A stretch of DNA of 64,000 nt from an uncultured Collinsella sp. (GTDB lineage: Bacteria; Actinomycetota; Coriobacteriia; Coriobacteriales; Coriobacteriaceae): positions 68,080-132,079 of the forward strand of contig CATWQC010000004.1 of the NCBI GenBank assembly GCA_958352845.1. Direction: 5' to 3'. Below, piece after piece: positions 49,417 through 56,598 of this stretch. How positions within the stretch are numbered: the first letter of the stretch is position 1; every line of letters starts with the position of its first letter. The notes under the pieces are model-generated. The model was not told where the DNA came from, ran no database searches, and saw nothing but the letters and a program-made list of their open reading frames with translations. The translations under genes and the position numbers were made by a program.

Positions 49417-50355
49417 ATGACTACCGATCAGCCGATTGATGTTGCGATTATCGGTGGAGGCCCCGCGGGCTATGCTGCCGCCATTTACGCTGCGCGTGCC
49501 AACCTGACGACGACCGTGATTGAGCAGGGCATGTCGGGTGGACAGATCGCCACGACCAATGAAGTCGAGAACTATCCGGGCATTCCGCTCTTGAGTGGCG
49601 CCGAACTCGGCGAGCGTTTTCAGCAACATGCAGAGGGGCTGGGAGCGCAGGTTACATGGAGCATGGTTACGGGTATCGATTACGATGCCAATGCAGCGCT
49701 GTTTACGGTGCATCACGATATGGGCGATACGCTTGCCTCGAGCGTTATCGCTTGCATGGGTGCCACGCCGCGATCTGCTGGTTTCGCTGGCGAGGATACG
49801 TATCGCGGTCGTGGCGTTTCGTATTGCGCGACGTGTGACGGCATGTTCTTCCGTGGCAAGCAGGTTTTTGTCATTGGCGGCGGCAATGCTGCCTGTGAGG
49901 AAGCCCTGTTCTTGTCAGAAATCGCCAGCAGCGTGACCATCGTCTTGCGTCGCGATCAATTCCGTGCACCTGATGGTGTTGTTCAGAAAGTACTCGAAAA
50001 GGACAATATTACAGTTAGGTACCAAACTAGTATTGTTGAACTTTCTGGTGAAGCGATGCCAACGACGATTGCCTTTAAGGACAATGCATCCGGGGAAATT
50101 CATACCGAGTCATTTGAGCCTGGCTCGTTTGGCATTTTTGTCTTTACCGGGACGCAACCCCATACCGAGCTTGTTGAGCATCTAGTCGATCTGGCGCCTG
50201 ATGGCGGCATTTTGACTGATGAATCCATGGCGACCCGCACGCCAGGTCTATTTGCTGCTGGCGATATCCGTTCCAAGCGCTTACGTCAGGTTGTGACCGC
50301 CGTTTCTGACGGAGCCATAGCAGCAACGAGCGCATACGCGTTTCTCCGCGGATAA
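49417..50355 (+). CDS. trxB: Thioredoxin-disulfide reductase (TrxB-type flavoprotein)
   Basis: FAD protein that passes electrons from NADPH to thioredoxin. The ATG at 49417 follows GAGAGGA (312 aa). FAD motif GGGPAGYAAAIYAARA (13-28), the redox pair CATC (Cys137, Cys140), the nucleotide motif GGGNAACEEAL and the closing TRTPGLFAAGDIRSKRLRQ are all present. Length is standard. A strong terminator follows; no thioredoxin gene is adjacent. Confidence 0.94.
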   Translation: MTTDQPIDVAIIGGGPAGYAAAIYAARANLTTTVIEQGMSGGQIATTNEVENYPGIPLLSGAELGERFQQHAEGLGAQVTWSMVTGIDYDANAALFTVHHDMGDTLASSVIACMGATPRSAGFAGEDTYRGRGVSYCATCDGMFFRGKQVFVIGGGNAACEEALFLSEIASSVTIVLRRDQFRAPDGVVQKVLEKDNITVRYQTSIVELSGEAMPTTIAFKDNASGEIHTESFEPGSFGIFVFTGTQPHTELVEHLVDLAPDGGILTDESMATRTPGLFAAGDIRSKRLRQVVTAVSDGAIAATSAYAFLRG

Positions 50356-50396
50356 GTACGATAATATATCTTATGTAAGGTTGCTATCTTTAAAAC

Positions 50397-50440
50397 AAAG
50401 TGGTTGGACGGTGCATCAATGTGCTGTCCAGCCACTTTTA
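50397..50440 (+). terminator. Intrinsic terminator after trxB
   Basis: AAAGTGGTTGGAC (50397-50409) and GTCCAGCCACTTT (50426-50438, one G-U) with a following TTTA. It separates trxB from the DUF1836 gene. Confidence 0.85.
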
Positions 50441-50449
50441 CTTTCCTGC

Positions 50450-50472
50450 TATATAGTATGCAAAACTAGATA
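50450..50472 (+). promoter_or_regulatory. Operator-like dyad before the DUF1836 gene
   Basis: TATATAGT-atgcaaa-ACTAGATA is a near-palindrome with one mismatch. The same motif with perfect arms occurs at 52,119-52,151 upstream of degV. It lies where a -35 would be for the TACAAT at 50481-50486. Confidence 0.55.
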
Positions 50473-50510
50473 ACCTAGAATACAATATAGCTAATGAACG
50501 GAGGATCCTT

Positions 50511-51122
50511 ATGAACCACGCCAAACGCGTTATCCCGATGTCCGATTCGTCGGTCAGCATTAAGCCTGAGGATATTCAGCCCACTGTGCTGCCCGATGCA
50601 TTTATTCAGTCCGATATCGTGCACAAACTCAATACGTTGAGTCTGCCGCGCTATGACCAGTTGCCCAACGTGACGCTCTACCGCGATCAGGTCATTGAGT
50701 ATGTCGCGCTGTGGATGGAGCCGCTGTCCATTTGCGTGGAGCATCCTGTCATCACGCCATCGATGATCAATAACTATGTGAAGGTCGGTCTGGTGCCTGC
50801 TCCGGTCAAAAAGCAATATGGCCGCGAGCAGATTGCCCGCCTAATCGCTATCTGCATCTTTAAGCAGGTGCTACCTATTGCTGCGGTACAGGCACTCTTT
50901 AACATTCAGCGTTTGAGCTACGATGCCCCGACGGCCTTTGATTATGTGGTCGATCAGCTCGAGGCATCGATTCGTGCGGCGTTTTCCGTCGAGCAGACTC
51001 CCGTGCCCGATACGGCGCATCAGGTAACGCGTGAGTCGCTGCTTGTGCGTAGCGCGGTATCGTCCTTCGTTTCGAAGGCTTACTTGATGAGCTATCTCAA
51101 GTTCAACGGGTTTAATAGCTAG
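50511..51122 (+). CDS. DUF1836-domain protein
   Basis: 203-aa cytoplasmic protein resembling the DUF1836 family (MINNYVKVGLVPAPVKKQYGREQIARLIAICIFKQVLPI is the central region), which looks like a MerR-type winged helix without the usual effector domain. DNA binding is therefore plausible but unproven. GGAGG lies 8 nt before the ATG. Upstream is an operator-like dyad shared with the convergent degV gene, so the two may be co-regulated or this protein may be the regulator. Confidence 0.8.
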   Translation: MNHAKRVIPMSDSSVSIKPEDIQPTVLPDAFIQSDIVHKLNTLSLPRYDQLPNVTLYRDQVIEYVALWMEPLSICVEHPVITPSMINNYVKVGLVPAPVKKQYGREQIARLIAICIFKQVLPIAAVQALFNIQRLSYDAPTAFDYVVDQLEASIRAAFSVEQTPVPDTAHQVTRESLLVRSAVSSFVSKAYLMSYLKFNGFNS

Positions 51123-51134
51123 CCGACGTATAAA

Positions 51135-51182
51135 ACGGGCGGTACAAAGAGCCATCTGTCGCTTTGTACCGCCCGTATTTTT
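51135..51182. terminator. Bidirectional terminator between the DUF1836 gene and degV
   Basis: ACGGGCGGTACAAAG (51135-51149) and CTTTGTACCGCCCGT (51162-51176) form a perfect 15-bp stem, with ATTTTT after it and an A-rich flank (TAAAA) before it. It serves two convergent genes. Confidence 0.9.
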
Positions 51183-51195
51183 GCTTGATTGGACT

Positions 51196-52062
51196 TTATT
51201 TGCCCGAAGCCACGCCCATGCCGTAGCCGATAATGAGCCCATGCATTTCGGCATAGTATGAATCTAGCCCGTTACAGGGCATGATGATGGTTTTGGAGCC
51301 GGGCCAATGCTCGACTATGCGGTCAGTAAGCGCCTGGGCTCCAGCTTCGTTCTCAACGTGATCGATGATGACCTCACCGCCCGTAAAACCCTCGGCTTCC
51401 ATGGTATCGATGATCTTGTTGAGCATCTTCTTTTCGCCACGCGTGTGCCCGACGAGTTCGATTTTACCGGCCTCGCTCGCCGTGCCCAAAATGCGGATAT
51501 TGAGCTTGTTGGCAATGACGCCGGCTGCCTTAGGGATACGTCCGGCTTTGGCGAGGTTTTCGTAATTGCACAAACTGAAGAGGATTTTGCTGTTCTGTTC
51601 AAGACTATCGAAGTATGCGCAAGCATCCTCGAATGAGACATCCGGGTTGCTTGCAAGATAGCGGTCGAACAGCAGGAAAATGAGGTCCATTTTGCCGCCA
51701 GCTGCGCGTGAATTGACTAGATGAATCTGTCGGTCCGGTTCCTCGGCAAGAACCATATCGTGAGCCGTGGCTGCCGCGTTGTAGCTGCCCGACACGCCCT
51801 CAGAGATCGGCATGCAGATGGTCTTGTCTGCCAATTTGAAGAGCTCGGCCCACTCCCCTACGCTGGGACAAGCGCTCGAAGAAGCGTTCGTCTCCGCCTG
51901 AACAGCGCAGTTGAGCTCATGAACATCAAGCGAAAGGTCATCGACGAATTCACGCTCCCCCACTCGAATTTTGAGGGGCGCAAATGAAAAGGTGGTATGG
52001 GGCGCGGTCGGTTGCCAATCGCGGAGGTTGCAGCTTGAATCGGAGATAAGTGCCCAGCTCAT
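51196..52062 (-). CDS. DegV-family fatty-acid-binding protein
   Basis: 288-aa protein of the DegV/FakB type, which holds a fatty acid for phosphorylation by FakA. ALISDSSCNL at the start, the SSACPSVGEW segment (usually TSQPS), MPISEGVSGSYNAA, and LVNSRAAGGKMDLI are family motifs with the conserved Ser. No fakA is nearby. AAAGGA precedes the ATG at 52062. A TATAAT (52092-52097, - strand) and a 7-bp dyad AATTGTT/AACAATT (52077-52094) lie in its leader, and an operator-like palindrome further upstream. Confidence 0.88.
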   Translation of the reverse strand: MSWALISDSSCNLRDWQPTAPHTTFSFAPLKIRVGEREFVDDLSLDVHELNCAVQAETNASSSACPSVGEWAELFKLADKTICMPISEGVSGSYNAAATAHDMVLAEEPDRQIHLVNSRAAGGKMDLIFLLFDRYLASNPDVSFEDACAYFDSLEQNSKILFSLCNYENLAKAGRIPKAAGVIANKLNIRILGTASEAGKIELVGHTRGEKKMLNKIIDTMEAEGFTGGEVIIDHVENEAGAQALTDRIVEHWPGSKTIIMPCNGLDSYYAEMHGLIIGYGMGVASGK

Positions 52063-52118
52063 AGAGGGTCCTTTCTAATTGTTCCCTAACAATTATAGCC
52101 ATCTTGCAGACCGATTGG

Positions 52119-52151
52119 GTCGCTATCTAGTATTCAAAACTAGATAGCGAC
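52119..52151 (-). promoter_or_regulatory. Operator-like palindrome upstream of degV
   Basis: GTCGCTATCTAGT (52119-52131) and ACTAGATAGCGAC (52139-52151) are exact complements around ATTCAAA. The inner 23 nt match the dyad before the DUF1836 gene with two differences. No T-run, so not a terminator. Its centre is about 50 nt upstream of the predicted degV transcription start. Confidence 0.6.
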
Positions 52152-52162
52152 CTGCACGAAAG

Positions 52163-52202
52163 GTAAAAGAATGGACCCCATGACTCAAAGCCACGAGGTC
52201 CA
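52163..52202 (-). terminator. Terminator of the NlpC/P60 gene
   Basis: On the - strand TGGACCTCGTG pairs with CATGGGGTCCA (two G-U pairs) and is followed by TTCTTTTACC. It ends the upstream - strand gene before the degV promoter. Confidence 0.75.
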
Positions 52203-52226
52203 TATCCGATTGCTTTATCTGAATAC

Positions 52227-53321
52227 TTAGTAGCGCACGAAGATGTAGTTATTGTTCATGCCGGCGGCAACGGAGCTGATGATAACACCCGTGTTGTAGT
52301 CGGAAGCATGAATCATCTGACCACCACCGATGTAAATGCCGGTGTGGTACGAGTTGACCACAACGTCACCGGGCTGCGGATCGGACACACGCGTCCAGCC
52401 CATAAAGGTACCCGTGGTGCCCAGGCGGCAATAGCGACCAGTGAGGCAATAGCTAACAAAACCAGAGCAGTCGAAGCTGTTCGGGCCAATTCCGCCCCAG
52501 GAATAAGCGCAACCAAGCTTACTGTATGCACGCGATACAACAGAACCGCCGTCGACGGACTGGCTCGGAGCAGAAGGCGTCGGAGCAGGTGCCGGCGTAG
52601 GAGCCGGAGTGTTGCCGCCCTGGTTGTTGTTATTGCTGGTCTGGCCACCGTTGTTGGTCTTCTCGGTCGTACCGGCAGTCTCGTTGCTCACCGTGGCCTT
52701 CTCGGCGGTGCTGGCGTTGATGCCGGCCTGCAGCGCGGCGTTGGCCTCGGCCTCTGCGGCAAGCTCGGCTTGCAGCTGCGAATCCAGGGAGTTTACGACG
52801 TTCTGGGCTTCAGCCTGCTGGGCGTTAAGCTCGTCGACCTTCTTTTGCGTGGCGGCGACGTTCTTTTCCTGCTCGGCCTGCTTATCGGTGAGCTGCTGCT
52901 TAAGCTCCTTGACCTCTTGAATGGTCTGAGCCTGCTTATCGGAAACTTTGCCGTAGTAGAACAGACGGTTGAGCATATCGCTCAGGTCGTCGACGCCCGT
53001 CAGAACCTGAAGTAGGCTCAGGCCACCGGTCTTGTACTCGCCTGCCACGTAGGTGGAAAGCTTGGCCTGGCCATCGGCGATCTCCTGCTGCTTTTGCGTG
53101 ATCTCGCCGGCAGTCTGATCGAGCGCCTGCGTCTGCGTGGCGAGCTCATCGTAAATCTGCTGGGTTTGGGTACCGATCTGCTCGAGCTTCGTACGAGCAG
53201 CGGCAAGGTCGGATGCGGTATCGGCGTAGGCAGGAGCCGCGAGGCCCAAGCCCAAAACACAAGCGAGGGTTGCCGTAGCAGCGCAGCGTGCCATGTTTTT
53301 GTGCGTGTTTGCTGTGCGCAT
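52227..53321 (-). CDS. Secreted NlpC/P60 peptidoglycan hydrolase with coiled coil
   Basis: 364-aa secreted enzyme. Signal peptide 1-33 (cleavage after AYA), a coiled coil (about 35-205) of the CwlO/PcsB type, a linker rich in Asn, Thr and Pro (about 215-253), and a C-terminal NlpC/P60 domain with the triad Cys285 (FDCSGF), His326 (SYHTGIYIG) and His338 (MIHAS). It probably cuts D-Glu-diaminoacid bonds in peptidoglycan. Similar proteins are controlled by the FtsEX complex, but no ftsEX is in the window. GGAAAGGAAG precedes the ATG. Confidence 0.93.
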   Translation of the reverse strand: MRTANTHKNMARCAATATLACVLGLGLAAPAYADTASDLAAARTKLEQIGTQTQQIYDELATQTQALDQTAGEITQKQQEIADGQAKLSTYVAGEYKTGGLSLLQVLTGVDDLSDMLNRLFYYGKVSDKQAQTIQEVKELKQQLTDKQAEQEKNVAATQKKVDELNAQQAEAQNVVNSLDSQLQAELAAEAEANAALQAGINASTAEKATVSNETAGTTEKTNNGGQTSNNNNQGGNTPAPTPAPAPTPSAPSQSVDGGSVVSRAYSKLGCAYSWGGIGPNSFDCSGFVSYCLTGRYCRLGTTGTFMGWTRVSDPQPGDVVVNSYHTGIYIGGGQMIHASDYNTGVIISSVAAGMNNNYIFVRY

Positions 53322-53353
53322 GTAGCTTCCTTTCCAGTAACTAAGGGTAACGG

Positions 53354-53884
53354 CTAGTCCACCGTCACCAGGCTAAAGAGCTCCACATCGTCATCGGGCG
53401 GCGTGAGCTTCTCGCGCGGGTTGAGAAACGCAAGCTCAAGGATACAACCGTAACCGACAAGCTTTGCGCCCATATCTCGCACCAGTTTACCTGTTGCCTC
53501 GACGGTTCCGCCCGTCGCGACCAAGTCGTCCAGAATCAACACGGTATCTTTAGAGCTGATAGCGTCGGCGTGGATCTCAATTGAATCGGTGCCGTATTCG
53601 AGCTCGTAGCTCTGACTTACGGTCTCGCGCGGTAGCTTGCCAGGTTTACGTGCGGGAACAAAGCCGGCGCCAAGGGCTACAGCCACCGGTACGCCAACCA
53701 TAAAGCCGCGAGCCTCGGGACCCACGACCTTGGTGATTCCCATGCCGGCAAAGTGCTCGACGAGGGCATCGGTCATGGCTTTGAGCGCCTCGGGATTGCC
53801 AAAGAGCGGCGTGATGTCCTTAAAGATGACTCCGGGCTCGGGATAGTCGGGGATATCGACGATTTGAGATTCGAAGTCGTACAT
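53354..53884 (-). CDS. apt: Adenine phosphoribosyltransferase
   Basis: Salvages adenine to AMP with PRPP. The ATG at 53884 is taken, with GAAAGG upstream, rather than an in-frame TTG inside that site; this gives 176 aa. YPEPGVIFKDITPLF at the start, GPEARGFMVG, ARKPGKLPRETVSQSYELEYG and the PRPP motif VLILDDLVATGGT are all diagnostic. Between the NlpC/P60 gene and the MerR gene, with 40 nt to the latter. Confidence 0.95.
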   Translation of the reverse strand: MYDFESQIVDIPDYPEPGVIFKDITPLFGNPEALKAMTDALVEHFAGMGITKVVGPEARGFMVGVPVAVALGAGFVPARKPGKLPRETVSQSYELEYGTDSIEIHADAISSKDTVLILDDLVATGGTVEATGKLVRDMGAKLVGYGCILELAFLNPREKLTPPDDDVELFSLVTVD

Positions 53885-53924
53885 TGCATGACCTTTCAAT
53901 GGGTTGCCGAAATTTCAGCAGCGG

Positions 53925-54803
53925 TTATATGCCCGCGGTGGCGGTGCCGGATTGCGAAGGGGCGACGACCTTGAGCGGCTTTACGAGAGAATCCTCGTGC
54001 GAAGCCGGCGCGGCTGTCTCTTCGTTTTTGGCCTTGGTGGACTCGGAGCGAGTGATTTCCTCATCGAGTGCATCGATGTCGGCGTCCTCGACCACGGCGT
54101 TGAGCGACTCAAAAACGCGGTTCTTGAGCAGCGCAGTGTGCACACCTTCTGTCAGGTCGTGAAGCTTCTTAAACGCACGCTCGAGTTTGGCGTCGCGCTC
54201 GTCATCGGAGGTATCCATTCCGAGCATGCTCACGAGCACCTGCTCAAACATCGAGGACTCGCGGTTGGCGGAAGACACGTACTGACGCAGGTTGCGCGGC
54301 TCGATATGGAAGCGTGACAGCTCGGAGCAGTAGCGGATGATCGGGAAATCGCGACCATCGACGAGCTCACGATTTTGCGGACTCTTGATGATGCGAATGA
54401 GGTCGTTCTCGGCGAGCGAGCGGATAAACGAAATCTCGACGCCCAGCATATCGGGAATGGTCTCGATGGGATGCAACTTTTGCTTAGTCTCCTTGGGCTC
54501 CGTCTTGAGCGGAACATCGGACAGCAAGCCCACCTCGTAGGCGAGCGTCGACAGGTCCGTGGCGTTTTCCAAGCGCTGCTTAATTACGTTGAGCGGCATA
54601 TAGCGAGTCTTCTGCAAGTGCAGAATGACCTCCAGGCGATCAACGTCCTCCTTGGAGTACTGACGGTATCCCTTAGGCGTACGATGAGGGGTAATGAGCC
54701 CCTCATCCTCTAGAAATCTAATTTTTGAGTTCGAAAGATCGGGGTATGCGCCTCGAAGTAGGTTGACGACTTGGCCGATACTCAGATAGTTGCGTTCGGC
54801 CAT
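53925..54803 (-). CDS. FtsR-like MerR-family regulator
   Basis: 292-aa MerR protein. The N-terminal winged helix (about 1-75) has the unusual opening YLSIGQVVNLLRGAYPDLSNSKIRFLEDEGLI, matching the actinobacterial regulator next to garA (FtsR; Rv1828 in mycobacteria), which controls ftsZ. RTPKGYRQYSKEDVDRL follows. The C-terminal half is helical and ends in an acidic, low-complexity tail. Immediate neighbour of the FHA gene (3-nt gap), as in corynebacteria and mycobacteria. Confidence 0.85.
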   Translation of the reverse strand: MAERNYLSIGQVVNLLRGAYPDLSNSKIRFLEDEGLITPHRTPKGYRQYSKEDVDRLEVILHLQKTRYMPLNVIKQRLENATDLSTLAYEVGLLSDVPLKTEPKETKQKLHPIETIPDMLGVEISFIRSLAENDLIRIIKSPQNRELVDGRDFPIIRYCSELSRFHIEPRNLRQYVSSANRESSMFEQVLVSMLGMDTSDDERDAKLERAFKKLHDLTEGVHTALLKNRVFESLNAVVEDADIDALDEEITRSESTKAKNEETAAPASHEDSLVKPLKVVAPSQSGTATAGI

Positions 54804-54806
54804 GCC

Positions 54807-55241
54807 CTACTCACCGGTTTCGATGCGCTCCGGCGTGCTCTCGTGGTAGATGAGCGTAAACGTACCAATCTGGACGGAAGAACCGTCGTGCAGCGGGGCT
54901 GCATTGACGATGGCACCGTCGACCCAGGTGCCATTGAGCGAGCCTAAGTCCTCGATGCGAGCGCCGAGGCCCTCGCGAATAATGCGCGCATGGCTGCGCG
55001 AAACGGTCATGTCATTGAGGAAGATGCCGTTTGCAGGATCGCGACCGATGGTGGTCACGTCGTCCTCGAGCTCAAAGGCGGCACCAGTCTGCGGACCCTT
55101 GACGATGGACAGAACGGGGGCGGTGATGCGCACGTTGGCCATGAGGTCGGGAACGGTGACGTCGCTTGAAGGCACGCGGAATACGCAGGTAGCGTCAGCA
55201 GTCTTATCATTCTGAGGCATATTGTTAACCATGTTGTCCAT
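54807..55241 (-). CDS. GarA/OdhI-like FHA-domain protein
   Basis: 144-aa protein with one FHA domain (about 48-137): GRD (66-68), VSRSHARI (80-87), DLGSLNGTWVDG. In GarA/OdhI the N-terminal ETTSVFR motif is phosphorylated by PknB/PknG and folds back on the FHA surface, switching control of 2-oxoglutarate metabolism. Here the corresponding segment is DATCVFR, keeping Thr18 but not the preceding Thr or following Ser. The cluster with the FtsR-like gene and a CDP-alcohol transferase matches mycobacteria. I take the ATG at 55241 behind TTAGGGG. Confidence 0.85.
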   Translation of the reverse strand: MDNMVNNMPQNDKTADATCVFRVPSSDVTVPDLMANVRITAPVLSIVKGPQTGAAFELEDDVTTIGRDPANGIFLNDMTVSRSHARIIREGLGARIEDLGSLNGTWVDGAIVNAAPLHDGSSVQIGTFTLIYHESTPERIETGE

Positions 55242-55307
55242 GACAACCCCTAACTTATCGCGGACGTGCCGCAAATAATGAACCGTACGTAATCATACCC
55301 CAACGAA

Positions 55308-56012
55308 TCAGTCTTCGATTTCAGGGTTCAGAAAGTCGATGTCCTCATCCTCGGGATGCGTGAGAGCCTGTTTAATGGCCGCTCCGCCCTTAATGGAGTA
55401 GATGACAGCCGTGAGCATGGAGAAGATCACGCCGCCGTACACAAAGAAGATGCCGAGGGGCACCGAGCTTCCGTTGAGGCCCGGGAAGGCCGTGAGGGTT
55501 GAAGGTAAAAGTTGCAGGCCGTCAACAACGGGGAAACCGAGCAGCATGAGCGAGAATCCGGTCATGAGCAGCGCTGTGGCAATCTTTCCGGGGAAGACGA
55601 CATCGATGGGGCGACGGTGATAATGACGAACGATAAGCGTGCCGATGCCCAGATAGATGTCGCGGCCAATAATGAGCACGCAGACCCAGATGGGCAGCTC
55701 TCCGCGAACCACCAGTCCCAGTACACCGGTGAACAGCAGCGCGCGATCACAAATTGGATCCATGACCTTGCCAAGCCACGAGACCGTCTTGGTCATGCGG
55801 GCGATCTGGCCGTCCATCCAGTCGGTGGAGGCGGCAACGGCGTAGATAACGATGGCGATGACGCGGTTGTTATCCGTCACAAACAGGTACAGAAATACCA
55901 GGGTGAGGATCAGGCGCGTAAAGGTGATGAAATTGGAGATCGTAAAGATCTTATTCGACGGGTAATCGGAAGTGCCGATAAGCTCCTTTTTGATCTTCTT
56001 TTTGATGCCCAC
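55308..56012 (-). CDS. CDP-alcohol phosphatidyltransferase, second family member
   Basis: 234-aa membrane protein with the motif DG(x2)AR(x8)G(x3)D(x3)D, visible as DGQIAR...GKVMDPICD, and about six hydrophobic helices. GTG at 56012 behind GGGGGAG is chosen; the frame open upstream runs into intergenic DNA. The position next to garA corresponds to pgsA2 of mycobacteria. It may make phosphatidylglycerophosphate, cardiolipin or another CDP-linked lipid; the ordinary pgsA is at 34,434. An acidic tail closes the protein. Confidence 0.85.
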   Translation of the reverse strand: MGIKKKIKKELIGTSDYPSNKIFTISNFITFTRLILTLVFLYLFVTDNNRVIAIVIYAVAASTDWMDGQIARMTKTVSWLGKVMDPICDRALLFTGVLGLVVRGELPIWVCVLIIGRDIYLGIGTLIVRHYHRRPIDVVFPGKIATALLMTGFSLMLLGFPVVDGLQLLPSTLTAFPGLNGSSVPLGIFFVYGGVIFSMLTAVIYSIKGGAAIKQALTHPEDEDIDFLNPEIED

Positions 56013-56136
56013 AGGACTCCCCCGCTGGTTAACGACAAAACTTTCGATACTATACCCGTTCCGGCGATGTCTATCCAGCGCAGCCATAGAGAGTCCAGAC
56101 ATGTGGAGGGCGCTATTAGGCGGGGGATTTCGCATT

Positions 56137-56195
56137 CGTGTACATCTGCCTCCAAACATGTCGAAAAATGTCGATTTTGGTGGCTAATGTACACG
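56137..56195. other. 59-nt imperfect palindrome upstream of the second CDP-alcohol transferase gene
   Basis: CGTGTACAT (56137-56145) and ATGTACACG (56187-56195) are exact complements; inside, GCC-t-CCAAA and TTTGG-t-GGC also pair. The centre holds two ATGTCGA repeats. It lies 125-183 nt upstream of the GTG at 56012. It could be a regulator site or a cruciform; I see no ORF here. Confidence 0.5.
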
Positions 56196-56263
56196 TTTTG
56201 ATTCGGTGATTACATCGATCGGGAACGTTGTTACTTTAAGCAAAATAATCATGGTGATTAAAA

Positions 56264-56295
56264 CAAAAAAGGTCAGGCACTAAGTGCCTGACCTG
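56264..56295 (-). terminator. Terminator downstream of the tRNA fragment
   Basis: On the - strand AGGTCAGGCAC pairs with GTGCCTGACCT around a TTA loop, followed by TTTTTTG. It fits the end of a tRNA transcript on the - strand. Confidence 0.85.
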
Positions 56296-56303
56296 CAAAC
56301 TTC

Positions 56304-56345
56304 TGGTCGGGACGACTGGATTCGAACCAGCGACCCCTTGACCCC
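56304..56345 (-). tRNA. 3' fragment of a tRNA-Pro-like gene (island attachment site)
   Basis: On the - strand the T arm GCTGG-TTCGAAT-CCAGT, acceptor 3' strand CGTCCCG, discriminator A and encoded CCA (56304-56306) are complete. No 5' acceptor strand CGGGACG follows at the required distance, and the sequence in place of the anticodon arm (56339-56356) gives an 8-nt loop. It is therefore only the 3' part, as left by integration of an element at a tRNA gene. The tyrosine recombinase gene next to it supports this. Identity as proline rests on the acceptor sequence. Confidence 0.7.
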
Positions 56346-56598
56346 CAGCGAGGTCAGAATGACCCTGACCTGTGCTTATTTTGTTAAAACACGCGCAGAT
56401 AGCGCAAGTAGCGCATTTCCGCATTTGCAAATTTTACCAGCTCAGCTCGGTCTGTCCAGATAGCATATTTTCGGCTTCGAGGAGCGCGGTGCAGCCGATG
56501 ATTTAATCAACGGGGGTAGGAGCCCCGAATCGTCGCCTCTCCGGGTTCCCGCAGGTGGGCCCGCCTGTTTCTAATCAACTGCGGATTTAGGAGCAGAC

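Noticed and set aside
49300..49716. N-terminal extension of the MGDG-like glycosyltransferase
   Set aside because: It runs antisense into trxB and its promoter. The ATG at 49,299 has a good ribosome-binding site and begins the plausible protein.
52119..52151. Terminator for the NlpC/P60 gene
   Set aside because: The palindrome has no T-run on either strand, and a better terminator lies at 52,163-52,202. The repeat of the motif before the DUF1836 gene favours an operator.
56304..56390. Complete tRNA gene
   Set aside because: T arm and acceptor 3' strand are fine, but there is no matching 5' acceptor strand and the anticodon loop would have 8 nt.
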